A DNA stretch of 64,000 nt from Bacillaceae bacterium OF18-1A (GTDB taxonomy: Bacteria > Bacillota > Bacilli > Bacillales > Bacillaceae_G). The notes under the pieces are model-generated. The model worked only from the letters and a program-made list of their open reading frames with translations, had not been told where the DNA came from and searched no databases. The position numbers and the translations under genes were made by a program. This document shows, one piece after another, positions 1-7,935 of the stretch; within the stretch, counting starts at the first letter, position 1, and every line of letters starts with the position of its first letter. The stretch is taken from positions 60,923 through 124,922 of the forward strand of contig JAQEWB010000007.1 in NCBI GenBank assembly GCA_027694045.1, written 5' to 3'.

Positions 1-260
1 CTCAATTGGATGTAACAGGGGTTTGGTATGATTCTGATTCAAAGAGAATTAGTTTTGTTATGAATCGTATTTTAGGTGGACGGGAGAAGAGTATGACGGA
101 TTCATGTGAGGTTCTAACATTTTCGATTTCAGACATAGAGAAGTTAAAAAGGAAGCTAGCGTTTTATGAAATTGTATATACAGAAAATAAATGTACGAAG
201 AGTATTGTAGTAAAAGACCCAGATGGCTATCAAATTGAAATGATGGAGAAAGATGAATAG
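1..260 (+). CDS. VOC/glyoxalase-family protein, C-terminal part (cut by window edge)
   Basis: The reading frame is open from the first bases and ends at a TAG at 258-260, so only the C-terminal ~85 residues are visible. The end carries the pattern VKDPDGYQIEMME, typical of the last beta strand of vicinal-oxygen-chelate (glyoxalase/bleomycin-resistance) domains, where the final Glu is usually a metal ligand. The TTG at 6-8 has no ribosome site in view, so the true start is probably upstream of the window. Family members include lyases, dioxygenases and fosfomycin- or bleomycin-resistance proteins; the substrate cannot be told from this fragment. Confidence 0.7.
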   Translation, partial: QLDVTGVWYDSDSKRISFVMNRILGGREKSMTDSCEVLTFSISDIEKLKRKLAFYEIVYTENKCTKSIVVKDPDGYQIEMMEKDE

Positions 261-274
261 ACGGAGGGGATTTG

Positions 275-395
275 GTGGAGAGAAATTATGAAGAAAGTGC
301 GTTGTTTGAGCATCAATTTTGGCTCAAAGTGCTGGGTGATCATTCGCAATTTTTACTTGTAATGGCTCCATAATATTGATGATGTTCAGAGTTAG
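275..395 (+). pseudogene. Remnant of a DUF2935-family gene
   Basis: A good ribosome site (GGAGGGG, 263-269) precedes a GTG/TTG start at 275/272 and 32 codons beginning VERNYEESALFEHQFWLKVL. This matches my recollection of the N-terminus of DUF2935 proteins (four-helix, ferritin-like metal-binding fold; about 260 residues when intact). A TAA at 371-373 ends the frame. The +1 frame then continues with NIDDVQS before another stop, as expected after a one-base deletion. The rest of the gene is missing, replaced by the promoter and riboswitch of the next operon. I infer a decaying remnant; a short independent peptide gene is less likely. Confidence 0.55.
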
Positions 396-443
396 ATATA
401 TTTTCCTGAAGGGGAAGCAGGGGAACTTGAGATACAAAATATA

Positions 444-472
444 TTGACAAGCCCTTCGAAATATTTTAATGT
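444..472 (+). promoter_or_regulatory. Sigma-A-type promoter of the riboswitch/DUF1232-dedA operon
   Basis: TTGACA at 444-449 is followed after 17 bases by TAATGT at 467-472. It sits just upstream of the riboswitch that starts near 495, which supports the assignment. Confidence 0.6.
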
Positions 473-494
473 GATTGTATAAAATTGTGTATAT

Positions 495-586
495 AAAGGG
501 GAGTAACTTATTACAGTAAAGTCGTCATTACAGGGAGAAACCCTCGGCTTTATTGGCAACGTTTCGTTGTTAGTGAGACCTTTACC
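495..586 (+). ncRNA. yybP-ykoY (Mn2+-sensing) riboswitch
   Basis: The segment opens with AAAGGGGAGTA and contains AGTCGTCA. A GGGAGAAACCCTCGGCTTTA core and a hairpin (CAACGTTTCGTTG) follow, and then GAGACCTTTACC. These are the conserved blocks of the yybP-ykoY element in the same order as in the B. subtilis examples. The 5' AAAGG can pair with CCTTT at 579-583 to form P1. The same CCTTT strand is also the 5' arm of the terminator at 578-617. The expected mechanism is therefore that Mn2+ stabilises P1, blocks the terminator and turns on the downstream operon. Confidence 0.88.
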
Positions 587-617
587 AGCAATGGTAAAGG
601 CCCCTTTCTGTCTTTTT
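578..617 (+). terminator. Riboswitch-controlled intrinsic terminator
   Basis: CCTTTACCA (loop GCAA) TGGTAAAGG, then a T-rich run ending TCTTTTTT. Its 5' arm overlaps the P1 strand of the riboswitch, so the two folds exclude each other. Confidence 0.8.
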
Positions 618-618
618 T

Positions 619-652
619 AGGACCCTTACCATATTTGGTAGGGTCCTTTTTG
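619..652 (+). terminator. Second hairpin terminator in the same leader
   Basis: GGACCCTTACCA (loop TATT) TGGTAGGGTCC followed by TTTTTG. It lies between the riboswitch terminator and the ribosome site of the DUF1232 gene. Transcripts must read through both hairpins, so this one may set the basal level or act as a second control point. Confidence 0.7.
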
Positions 653-676
653 TATACAAAGAGAGGAGATATATAA

Positions 677-958
677 ATGAAAAAACTTATTAGTAGATTA
701 AGAGTTGTCTTTCATGTTCGTAGATTCGTTCCATTTTTATTTGACTTTTTTACTTCAAAAGAGGTTTCAATAAAGAAGAAAATTTTATCCATCGCTTTTT
801 TAGTTGGTTATGTAGTGATGCCGCTCGATTTAATTCCAGACTTCCTGCCGTTTATCGGTATTTTAGATGATATTGGAATTGTGCTGTTCATTTTGAATCG
901 AATTGTAAAAATGGCACCGGTGCAATTACAAGAAAAGCATAATGTAAATATTGGATAG
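677..958 (+). CDS. YkvA/DUF1232 small membrane protein
   Basis: This 93-residue protein carries the DUF1232 signature around residues 40-75: a hydrophobic helix with VGYVVMPLDLIPDFLPFIG followed by DDIGIV. The function of the family is not established; members are small membrane proteins. A ribosome site GAGAGGAGAT lies just ahead of the ATG. The gene ends 11 bases before the dedA start, and the two are clearly one operon under the Mn2+ riboswitch. From memory, a 93-residue protein and dedA flank the ena1 genes in published B. cereus maps, which fits this arrangement. Confidence 0.85.
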   Translation: MKKLISRLRVVFHVRRFVPFLFDFFTSKEVSIKKKILSIAFLVGYVVMPLDLIPDFLPFIGILDDIGIVLFILNRIVKMAPVQLQEKHNVNIG

Positions 959-969
959 GAGCTAAAAGA

Positions 970-1575
970 ATGGAGCAAATTATTTTAGATATAATTGAGT
1001 TTTTAAAGCAGTTTTCTTATTTTGGAGTTGTGTTAGCATTAACGTTTGAATTTATTCCAGCAGAAGTAGTTTTGCCCATGGTTGGATATTGGGTGTACGA
1101 GGGGGATATGAATTTTTGGTTAGCTGTGTTAGCTGGAACACTTGGCGGAACGACAGGACCATTAACGCTATATGCACTTGGTTATTACGGTGGTCGTCCT
1201 CTTTTAATAAAATACGGAAAATATTTCTTTATTAAAGAAGAACAAATTCAAAAAGCAGATGATTTCTTTGAGAAATATGGCCCGGTGGTAGCGTTTGTTG
1301 GACGTTTCGTGCCAGGAGTTCGAACGCTTATCTCTGTTCCATGTGGTATGGCGAAAATGAATATATGGAAATTTAGTATATATACATTTGTAGCAATGTT
1401 CCCGTTAACGACTTTGTATATTTATTTTGGAATGAAATTAGGTCCGCATTGGGAAAAAGCGGCGGATGTTGTAGGGCAATATATGTTACCGATATTAGTA
1501 GTCGTGCTTATTGTTGTAGGTAGTATTTTAATCTATAAATTTATGAAAAAAAGAAAGAAAACGGAATCTATCTAG
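970..1575 (+). CDS. DedA-family membrane protein
   Basis: This 201-residue integral membrane protein contains the DedA/SNARE-associated domain. Landmarks are a re-entrant segment near residues 22-45 (FEFIPAEVVLPMVG), the block GGTTGPLTLYALGYYGG, and the hallmark F-GR-PG-R pattern (FVGRFVPGVRTLISVPCG) near residue 115. A C-terminal helix is followed by a Lys-rich tail. DedA proteins are involved in membrane homeostasis, and some recycle undecaprenyl phosphate across the membrane. The ribosome site GGAGCT overlaps the spacer after the DUF1232 gene. Control by a manganese riboswitch is unusual and hints at a link with metal or divalent-cation stress. The exact substrate is unknown. Confidence 0.9.
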   Translation: MEQIILDIIEFLKQFSYFGVVLALTFEFIPAEVVLPMVGYWVYEGDMNFWLAVLAGTLGGTTGPLTLYALGYYGGRPLLIKYGKYFFIKEEQIQKADDFFEKYGPVVAFVGRFVPGVRTLISVPCGMAKMNIWKFSIYTFVAMFPLTTLYIYFGMKLGPHWEKAADVVGQYMLPILVVVLIVVGSILIYKFMKKRKKTESI

Positions 1576-1680
1576 TTATTAGTACTAAGGTGAAATTTTT
1601 GAAAATAGATGAATAGTACAGGCAAACGAATCTGAAGGACATACACATATAAGGAATAAAAAAGAAAGAAGGGAAAGATT

Positions 1681-2061
1681 ATGTCTTGTGAGTGCTCAGG
1701 AACAGTTTTAACGTGTTGTCCGGATGATAGTAGCAACTTTGTCCAAGATAAAGTTTGTAATCCGTGGTCTAGTGCTGCTGCCAGTACGTTTACTGTCTAT
1801 GCGAATAATGTGAACCAAAATATTGTGGGTACAGGCTATTTAACTTATGATGTTGGTCCAGGAGTGAGCCCAGCAAACCAAATTACAGTGGCAGTATTAG
1901 ACTCTGGCGGAGGAACAATTCAAACGTTTACTGTTTCTGAAGGAACAAGTATTTCGTTTACGTTTCGCCGGTTTAATATTATTCAAATTACGACACCAGC
2001 TACACCATTAGGAACGTATCAAGGGGAATTTTGTATTACGACAAGATATTTAATTTCATAG
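1681..2061 (+). CDS. ena1A: Ena1A-like endospore appendage subunit (DUF3992)
   Basis: This 126-residue protein has a Cys-rich N-terminal arm (MSCECSGTVLTCC), the conserved block FVQDKVCNPWSS, a beta-sandwich-type body and a C-terminal FCITTRYLIS. These are the features of the S-type endospore appendage (Ena1A/Ena1B) subunits of B. cereus. In those fibres, N-terminal connector cysteines form disulfides with subunits further along the pilus. The gene starts after AGAAGGGAAAG and overlaps the leader of ena1B, so the two are cotranscribed. Expression is expected in the mother cell late in sporulation. Assignment as 1A rather than 1B rests on order and on recalled sequence. Confidence 0.85.
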   Translation: MSCECSGTVLTCCPDDSSNFVQDKVCNPWSSAAASTFTVYANNVNQNIVGTGYLTYDVGPGVSPANQITVAVLDSGGGTIQTFTVSEGTSISFTFRRFNIIQITTPATPLGTYQGEFCITTRYLIS

Positions 2062-2075
2062 AGAGGGGAATTAAG

Positions 2076-2429
2076 GTGGGAAATTGTAGTACAAATCTTT
2101 CATGTTGTGCGAATTCACAAAAAACGATTGTTCAAGATAAAGTTTGTATTGATTGGACTGCATCAGCAACAGCAGAGGTTATTTATGCGGATAATATTTC
2201 TCAAGATATTTACGCATCAGGGTATTTGAAAGTAGATACTGGAACAGGTCCTGTTACGATTGTTTTTTATAGTGGTGGAGTAACAGGGACTGCATTAGAA
2301 ACAATTGTTGTTGCAACTGGAAGTAGTGCGTCGTTTACAGTGCGTCGTTTTGATACGGTTACAATCCTTGGAACAGCAGCAGCTGAAACAGGGGAATTTT
2401 GTATGACAATTCGATACACTTTATCTTAG
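2076..2429 (+). CDS. ena1B: Ena1B-like endospore appendage subunit (DUF3992)
   Basis: I place the start at GTG 2076, seven bases after GAGAGGGG, giving 117 residues beginning MGNCSTNLSCCANSQ. The in-frame ATG at 2031 lies inside ena1A and has no ribosome site. The protein shares with its neighbour the double-Cys N-terminal arm, the VQDKVCIDWT block, the SFTVRRFDTV strand and the terminal FCMTIRYTLS. This is the architecture of the major subunit of S-type spore fibres, which stack as beta-sandwich rings linked by disulfides from the N-terminal connector. The gene begins 14 bases after the ena1A stop. A strong bidirectional terminator follows, with ena1C converging from the other side. Confidence 0.87.
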   Translation: MGNCSTNLSCCANSQKTIVQDKVCIDWTASATAEVIYADNISQDIYASGYLKVDTGTGPVTIVFYSGGVTGTALETIVVATGSSASFTVRRFDTVTILGTAAAETGEFCMTIRYTLS

Positions 2430-2453
2430 TATATAATAATTTAAGGATTCTTT

Positions 2454-2492
2454 AAAAAACGTGCAAACATTTATTAGTTTGCACGTTTTTTA
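2454..2492. terminator. Bidirectional terminator between ena1B and ena1C
   Basis: CGTGCAAAC (loop ATTTATTA) GTTTGCACG, flanked by AAAAAA on the left and TTTTTT on the right. It can therefore end transcripts from both converging genes. Confidence 0.85.
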
Positions 2493-2529
2493 GTAGACTT
2501 TTGAATGTATTCAAAAGCGATATTTTTTG

Positions 2530-2997
2530 TTATAGGCACTCTCGCCTTGATTTACAATAAGTTAATTGGAAGCAATAGCGTCCTTCGATGTAAATAGAAG
2601 GATCTGATGGAATATCGATAATGGAAACAGATTGTAAATTAAATCCTGTGTAAGAAATAGTGTTTCCAGGTAAAACTGTAAAAATATTTGTGGTAGAACC
2701 TACTATTTCGACGAATAATGCATGAGTACTATTTCTATTATTGTATATAGAGATAGTGCCAGATAATGAAATGATTCCGTCATTTTTCCAAATGGTCAAT
2801 GTTGAATATGTTTGATTTAGTTGTTTTTGAGAGATTGGAATAAAATCGTTTGAAATAAGAATATTTCCAGCAAATTCATTTGTAACTAGTTCAGCGCTGC
2901 ATTGTTCAGGCGTGGGAAGGGGAGGTGGACAAGGGCAAATAGGCTGACAGATGATAGATAAAGGAGCAAAACAGCCAATATTTTTATGTGGTTTCAA
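2530..2997 (-). CDS. ena1C: Ena1C-like endospore appendage protein
   Basis: This is a DUF3992-like protein of 155 residues when started at TTG 2997, eight bases after GAGAAAGGAG. The frame extends upstream, but without a ribosome site. The N-terminus is Cys/Pro-rich ([17 protein letters not shown]), followed by a beta-rich body ending [13 protein letters not shown]. This resembles the third ena1 gene product, which is needed for fibre assembly in B. cereus and is thought to act at the fibre base or as a spacer ring. It lies on the opposite strand, converging on ena1A-ena1B. A sigma-K-like promoter is visible at 3033-3059. The family link is from gene context and recalled sequence, so confidence is slightly below that for ena1A/B. 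Confidence 0.75.
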   Translation of the reverse strand: MKPHKNIGCFAPLSIICQPICPCPPPLPTPEQCSAELVTNEFAGNILISNDFIPISQKQLNQTYSTLTIWKNDGIISLSGTISIYNNRNSTHALFVEIVGSTTNIFTVLPGNTISYTGFNLQSVSIIDIPSDPSIYIEGRYCFQLTYCKSRRECL

Positions 2998-3032
2998 TAT
3001 AAACTCTCCTTTCTCATAAGATTGTTTACTAT

Positions 3033-3059
3033 TATTAAATGTAACAACATGAAGGATGT
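3033..3059 (-). promoter_or_regulatory. Sigma-K-like promoter of ena1C
   Basis: On the minus strand AC is followed after 16 bases by CATTTAATA. The sigma-K consensus is AC, N16-17, CATANNNTA; only the A of CATA differs. The spacing to the ena1C ribosome site (about 20 bases) is sensible for a late mother-cell gene. Confidence 0.55.
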
Positions 3060-3079
3060 TGTTAATCAATGGACACAAA

Positions 3080-3191
3080 ATAAAGTGAAACTTTAATCAG
3101 TGGGGGTTTTGTTCATCCCCCACCTAACTTCTTTGCTCTCGCTGAATTTTGAGGTGGGGGTCTTACTGCGCGGCGAATAGCGGGATAAAAT
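3080..3191 (-). repeat. bcr1-type repeat element
   Basis: Read on the minus strand it opens with TTTTATCCCGCTATTCGCCG and has a long hairpin whose arms contain CCCCCACCT and AGGTGGGGG. A second CCCCCACTG arm follows, and it ends with GTTTCACTTTAT. These are the marks of the bcr1 family found in many copies in B. cereus-group chromosomes, thought to be mobile and transcribed as structured RNA. It lies between the divergent ena1C and phosphoesterase genes. I identify it from memory of the family, not by alignment. Confidence 0.65.
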
Positions 3192-3397
3192 AATTCAGTA
3201 GTTTATTATGCATAAGAAGAGAGAGAATAGGTGTCTATTAGACAAAGTGGGTCTGTTTCATATAAATGTGGAATTTCACATAAAAATGACTGTATATTTA
3301 CAAAAATGAAACAAATTTCATCTTTAATTTAAACGAAGTTAATATGAGTTCAGTACAATAACCATTGTAGTTAATTCATTATATGAGGAGGATTTAC

Positions 3398-5860
3398 GTG
3401 GACAGAACTGCTTTACGAAAAGTAAAAGGCCTTATTGGATTATTAATGGTTTTTGTATTAGCGTTTGTATCATTTCCATGGAGTACACCCGTGAAAGCGG
3501 AAGAGAAAAAGCAAGAAAAAGCACCAAGTGAGAAGAAGTTAGTTTTTCCAGTTGTAAGTGATGTGCATATTAAAAATAGTGGAACAGATGATACGTTTCG
3601 CTGGAAACGAGCGATTGAACAATTTAATACACTTGCACCAAAGCAAGATGCGTTTGTAATTGTTGGAGATTTTACTGATTCAGGGTCGGTACAACAATAT
3701 GATCGCTTCATGCAAGTATATAATGAAAATGCAAATAAAGATGCAGTAAGAATGAACTCTCTCGGTAATCATGATTATTGGAATGGTTTATCTGTAGAGG
3801 GAGCACAGAAGCGATTTTTAGAAAAGACGGGGATGGAATCTATTTATTATCATAAAGTGGTAAAAGGTTACCATTTCCTTGTTATGTCTCCAGAAGATGG
3901 AACAACTCACGGTTATTATTCAGATAAACAAATTAATTGGCTAAAAGAAGAGATGGCGAAAGCACAAAAAGATGATCCAGAAAAACCGATTTTCGTATTT
4001 TTACATCAACATATTAAAGATACAGTATACGGTAGCCAAGAGTGGGGAACAAAAGATAGCGCAAAGATTAATGCAATATTAAAAGAGTACCCACAAGTTG
4101 TTACGTTTTCAGGTCATTCACATTATCCATTAGATGATCCAAGGTCGATTCATCAAAAAGACTTTACATCAGTTGGTACGTCTTCAGTAAGTTATATGGA
4201 AGTTGAGGGTGGTAAAGTGCAAGGAAATATCCCGCCAGGAGCTAGTACATTAAGCCAAGGTTTATTAGTAGAAGTAGATGATAAAGAAGTAACAATTAAC
4301 CGCCGTGATTTCCATACAAATTCTTGGACAGGTGAGCCTTGGAAAATTAAATTACCAACGAAAAAAGAAGGCTTTAATTATGTAGAAGATCGTGATAAAG
4401 AAAAGCCATACTTTGCAAAAGATGCAAAATTGTCCGTATCAAATGTAACAGAAAATGCAGCAACAGTAACGTTCCCGCAAGCACTGGATAACCTTCTTGT
4501 TCACTCTTACCGTGTACAAGCTAAAGATAAACAAACGGGAGAAATAAAGAATAAATTGTTGGCATTCTCAGAGTTTTATCGTGACCCAGTACCGAAAGAT
4601 TTGACATTTACATTGGCAGGATTAGATGGTGGAAAAACGTATACGCTTGAAGTAGTTGCAATTGATTCATTTGGTAATGAAAGCGTACAGCCATTAACGG
4701 CAGAAATTACTACGAAAAAAGATAATATTGATCCAAATGTGAAAGTACCAAAGGCAGACGTTTTTGATGTGAATTTTTTAGATGGTACATTTAAAGATAA
4801 CTCGCCATTCGGAACGAAAGGTGATGTGAAAGGGAATGTATCTATCGCATATGACAAAGCTTTAAAAACAAGTGTAATGAAATTGAATGGACAAGCTAAT
4901 ACATTTGGATACCTTCCATTTTCAGCTACGCAAAAAGAAAAGGTAGCAAATTCATTTACGTTAGAAACTGTATTTTCAATGAATGAAATTCGTGGACAAG
5001 GTATTTTACAAAATACAGAGAGTGGCGGTATTGGTTTTGAATCTACGGGAAGTGGATATGTTGAACTATGGGCTCATATTGGCGGTAGTTATAAGCGTGT
5101 CGGAGTTCAGTTAGAGGCAAACAAGACATACCACTTAACAGGAACATATAACGGAAACGAAGTAGCAATTTACGTAGATGGTAAAAAAGTAAATAGCCAA
5201 CCAGCTACAGGGAAAGTGTATCATCCGAACGTACCGTTTGCATTAGGCGCTGATCCTGATAGTAATGGAAATGGTGGCATTCCGTTAAATGGACAAATTG
5301 CATTAGCGAAATTATATAGTAAAGCACTAAGTTCTTCAGAGGTATTAGCGGCGTACAATGAGTTCTCTAACCGTACGAAGTTAGAGCAAGTAAATGTGTT
5401 ATATGAAGAGCTTGGAAAAGTAAAAGAAGTGTTAGCTGGTACGTATGAGTTTGGTGAAAAGCCAGGTCAATATTCAAAAGAAGCATTTCAAGAACTAGAA
5501 AAAAGCTATAATAACGCAAAGCAAGTGTTTGAAAACGTAGGAAGCACTGGAGAACAAATTGCTCAAACGTATGGCGAATTAAAAACAGCTCATGTAACAT
5601 TTGTACAATCTAAAGTAGCAGAAGAACAACCGAAAACACCGAAAGAAATATTGCAAAAAAACATTGAATCAGCTAAAACTGTTGTAAAGAAAGCGCAAGA
5701 TACAAAGGTAACGGATGGTTCAGTAAAATCATTACAGCAAAAAATTACAGTGGCAGAAGCTGTATTAAAAGATACAAAAGTAAAAGATGTACAAGTAGAA
5801 ACGATAAATCGTACGATAGAATATGCGATTTCACTAGTTGAAAAAAGCATGAACAAATAA
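3398..5860 (+). CDS. Secreted metallophosphoesterase with LamG-like domain
   Basis: I choose GTG 3398 because GAGGAGG sits at 3385-3391; an in-frame ATG at 3383 has no such site. The ~820-residue product begins with a signal peptide (LIGLLMVFVLAFVSFPW, cleavage near VKAEE). Residues ~45-270 carry calcineurin-type metal motifs: VSDVHI, GDFTD, GNHDYW and SGHSHYP. A fibronectin-III-like segment (~345-440), a LamG/concanavalin-like fold (~455-640) and a helical C-terminal tail rich in Lys/Gln follow. It probably hydrolyses an extracellular phosphoester at the cell surface, but the substrate is unknown. There is no LPXTG anchor. It stands alone, with a terminator right after. Confidence 0.88.
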   Translation: MDRTALRKVKGLIGLLMVFVLAFVSFPWSTPVKAEEKKQEKAPSEKKLVFPVVSDVHIKNSGTDDTFRWKRAIEQFNTLAPKQDAFVIVGDFTDSGSVQQYDRFMQVYNENANKDAVRMNSLGNHDYWNGLSVEGAQKRFLEKTGMESIYYHKVVKGYHFLVMSPEDGTTHGYYSDKQINWLKEEMAKAQKDDPEKPIFVFLHQHIKDTVYGSQEWGTKDSAKINAILKEYPQVVTFSGHSHYPLDDPRSIHQKDFTSVGTSSVSYMEVEGGKVQGNIPPGASTLSQGLLVEVDDKEVTINRRDFHTNSWTGEPWKIKLPTKKEGFNYVEDRDKEKPYFAKDAKLSVSNVTENAATVTFPQALDNLLVHSYRVQAKDKQTGEIKNKLLAFSEFYRDPVPKDLTFTLAGLDGGKTYTLEVVAIDSFGNESVQPLTAEITTKKDNIDPNVKVPKADVFDVNFLDGTFKDNSPFGTKGDVKGNVSIAYDKALKTSVMKLNGQANTFGYLPFSATQKEKVANSFTLETVFSMNEIRGQGILQNTESGGIGFESTGSGYVELWAHIGGSYKRVGVQLEANKTYHLTGTYNGNEVAIYVDGKKVNSQPATGKVYHPNVPFALGADPDSNGNGGIPLNGQIALAKLYSKALSSSEVLAAYNEFSNRTKLEQVNVLYEELGKVKEVLAGTYEFGEKPGQYSKEAFQELEKSYNNAKQVFENVGSTGEQIAQTYGELKTAHVTFVQSKVAEEQPKTPKEILQKNIESAKTVVKKAQDTKVTDGSVKSLQQKITVAEAVLKDTKVKDVQVETINRTIEYAISLVEKSMNK

Positions 5861-5867
5861 GATTGAA

Positions 5868-5903
5868 GAAAAAGAAGCTTATCATGATAGGCTTCTTTTT
5901 TGT
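5868..5903 (+). terminator. Terminator of the metallophosphoesterase gene
   Basis: AAGAAGCTTATC / GATAGGCTTCTT hairpin followed by TTTTTTG, starting a few bases after the stop codon. Confidence 0.8.
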
Positions 5904-5940
5904 TATACTAAAAGTAGCATAGAAAAAAGGAGCGGGAAAT

Positions 5941-6144
5941 TTGGAACAGAAAAAGCTAAAAAGAATTCTTGAATATGTATGGATCGCGGTTGTGCTCCTT
6001 GTAGGATATTATTTATTAAAAGATAAAAGTATTTGGGTTCTATTCTTAATGACGTTCTTATTAGCAGGATTAGGAACGTTATTTATTAATTTCTTCTTTG
6101 ATAGTGTGAATGCATGGAAGAAGAAAAAGAAGGAAACGAAGTAA
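5941..6144 (+). CDS. Hypothetical 67-residue membrane protein
   Basis: A TTG start at 5941 follows AAAAAAGGAGCG with good spacing. The product is a short basic protein with two predicted membrane helices (roughly residues 13-26 and 31-50) and a very Lys-rich C-terminal tail (WKKKKKETK). I do not recognise a family. A possible -10 (TATACT, 5904-5909) lies right after the preceding terminator, so it may have its own promoter. Transcription would run into the shared terminator at 6222-6256. Confidence 0.6.
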   Translation: MEQKKLKRILEYVWIAVVLLVGYYLLKDKSIWVLFLMTFLLAGLGTLFINFFFDSVNAWKKKKKETK

Positions 6145-6221
6145 GGAGAAAATATGCAAGGCTTGAAGTCTGTGTAGGTAATGGCATATTTTCAAATTAC
6201 AATCGTGAATGAAAAAACAGA

Positions 6222-6256
6222 AAAATAGCTCGCCGCTCAAACGGCGAGCTATTTTG
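6222..6256. terminator. Bidirectional terminator
   Basis: AAAATAGCTCGCCG (loop CTCAAA) CGGCGAGCTATTTT, lying between the small membrane gene and the converging permease gene. Confidence 0.8.
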
Positions 6257-7660
6257 TTATGCTTTTTTCTTTTCATCATTTGTTTTTTCAGTAGCTAAAT
6301 GACTATGCTTTCTAGAGTAGAAGAAATAGAAGCATAAGCCGACTATAAGCCAAGCTATAAAACTAATCCATGTCGTTTTAGACAAATTAATCATTAAATA
6401 TAAACAGCAAAGAATTGCGATAACTGGTAATACAGGTACGAAAGGTGTGCGGAATCCACGTTTTAAGTTAGGGTGTGTTTTTCGTAAAATAAGTACGGCA
6501 CAACAAACGAATGTGAAGGCTGTTAACGTACCGATGTTTACTAAGTTTGCTAGCAAATGTAAATCTAAAAGGCCTGCTAATAAAGCAGCAACAACGCCAG
6601 TGATCCACGTATTTAATAAAGGGATTTTTACTCTTTTATTTACACGTGCTAACGCTTTTGGGAGTAAACCATCGCGGCTCATCGCATACGAAACGCGAAC
6701 TTGTCCATACATAACGACTAAAAGAACGGTTGTCATGCCGGTCATCGCTCCAACAGCGAGTAGTCCTGCAATTGTATCTTCGCCAACGAAGTGCAGTGCA
6801 AATGCAACAGGATCAGAAACGTCTAATTGCGTGTAAGGAACCATACCTGTTAAAACGAAAGATACAATCATGTATAAAACAGTGCAAATAAGAAGGGAAC
6901 CGATAATGCCAATTGGTAAATCGCGCTGTGGTTTTTTCGTTTCTTCCGCAGCTGTTGCGATTGCATCAAATCCTAAAAAGGCGAAGAATACAGTGGCAGC
7001 TCCAGTAATAATACCGTCGTACCCGAATGGAATGAATGGTGTCCAATTTTCAGGCTTTACATATTTCGCGCCTGCTACGATAAAGGCGATAATAACGGCT
7101 AATTTTATAAGAACCATAATATTATTAATGCGTGCGCTTTCGCGTATACCGAAACTTAAAAGGCCAGTAATAAGAAGTAAAATACAAACAGCTGGTAAAT
7201 CGATAAGACCACCTTTTCCTACGCCAGGAGCAGAGGCGATTATGGCGGGTAGATGGACGTTAAATCCTTGTAGTAAAGATTGTAAATAACCAGACCAACC
7301 AACAGCGACCGCGGCAACTGCAAGTAAATATTCGAGCATTAAACACCATCCAACGATAAAAGCGATGATTTCTCCGACGGTCATGTATGCGTAAGTGTAT
7401 ACACTTCCTGAGACAGGTATAGAAGAAGCGAATTCGGCATAACAAAAAGCTACACAAGCACAAGTAAAGGCAGCAATGAGGAATGATAGCATAATACCAG
7501 GACCAGAATGTTTTGCTGCGACAATACCTGTTAATACAAAGATTCCTGTTCCAATAACGGCGCCGATTCCTAAAAAGGTTAAATCTAGTGCTGTTAATGT
7601 CCTTTCTAGCTGTTTTGGTGATTCAGTACTAAGCGCTTTTTTTCGTAATAATGACTTCAC
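6257..7660 (-). CDS. APC-superfamily amino acid permease (CAT-like)
   Basis: This 467-residue protein has 12 or more membrane helices. The first helix carries the diagnostic GIGAVIGTGIFVLTG motif (residues ~32-46) of amino acid-polyamine-organocation transporters. Later segments such as FFAFLGFDAIATAAEE and KKPQRDLPIGI are typical of the cationic amino acid transporter (YfnA-like) branch. The start is GTG 7660 after GGGGGGAGAG. It sits in the inner membrane and probably imports a neutral or cationic amino acid by proton symport; the substrate cannot be read from sequence. It is divergent from the antiporter gene across a ~275-base gap that holds a palindrome at 7806-7829. Confidence 0.88.
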   Translation of the reverse strand: MKSLLRKKALSTESPKQLERTLTALDLTFLGIGAVIGTGIFVLTGIVAAKHSGPGIMLSFLIAAFTCACVAFCYAEFASSIPVSGSVYTYAYMTVGEIIAFIVGWCLMLEYLLAVAAVAVGWSGYLQSLLQGFNVHLPAIIASAPGVGKGGLIDLPAVCILLLITGLLSFGIRESARINNIMVLIKLAVIIAFIVAGAKYVKPENWTPFIPFGYDGIITGAATVFFAFLGFDAIATAAEETKKPQRDLPIGIIGSLLICTVLYMIVSFVLTGMVPYTQLDVSDPVAFALHFVGEDTIAGLLAVGAMTGMTTVLLVVMYGQVRVSYAMSRDGLLPKALARVNKRVKIPLLNTWITGVVAALLAGLLDLHLLANLVNIGTLTAFTFVCCAVLILRKTHPNLKRGFRTPFVPVLPVIAILCCLYLMINLSKTTWISFIAWLIVGLCFYFFYSRKHSHLATEKTNDEKKKA

Positions 7661-7805
7661 TTTGGACTCTCCCCCCGTTTTTCATTTCCATAACTGCGAC
7701 TATAGTATGAGCCCGCTAAAAAGGAGTATGTAAGTAAATGGAGGTACAGTTATGATATGTAGTTTTTTAAAATTGCTGGATTCATTTTATTATAATTCAG
7801 AATAT

Positions 7806-7829
7806 TTTGTCAAATATAAATATGACAAA
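7806..7829. promoter_or_regulatory. Inverted repeat in the divergent permease/antiporter region
   Basis: TTTGTCA and TGACAAA separated by 10 A/T-rich bases. It lies in the only gap between the two divergent transporter genes, where an operator would be expected. No regulator is identifiable nearby. Confidence 0.35.
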
Positions 7830-7935
7830 TAAAATGAGGATTCTTAGGGGAAACTACTTGCAGAAATGGACGAGGGTTAACAGAGTGACAAAACCACTCA
7901 TAAAAGTTTCACTTTATAAAGTAGGAGAAGATGCT

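Noticed and set aside
1618..1652. Sigma-K promoter for ena1A
   Set aside because: CATACACAT and CATATAAGG are present but neither fits CATANNNTA with an AC at 16-17 bases.
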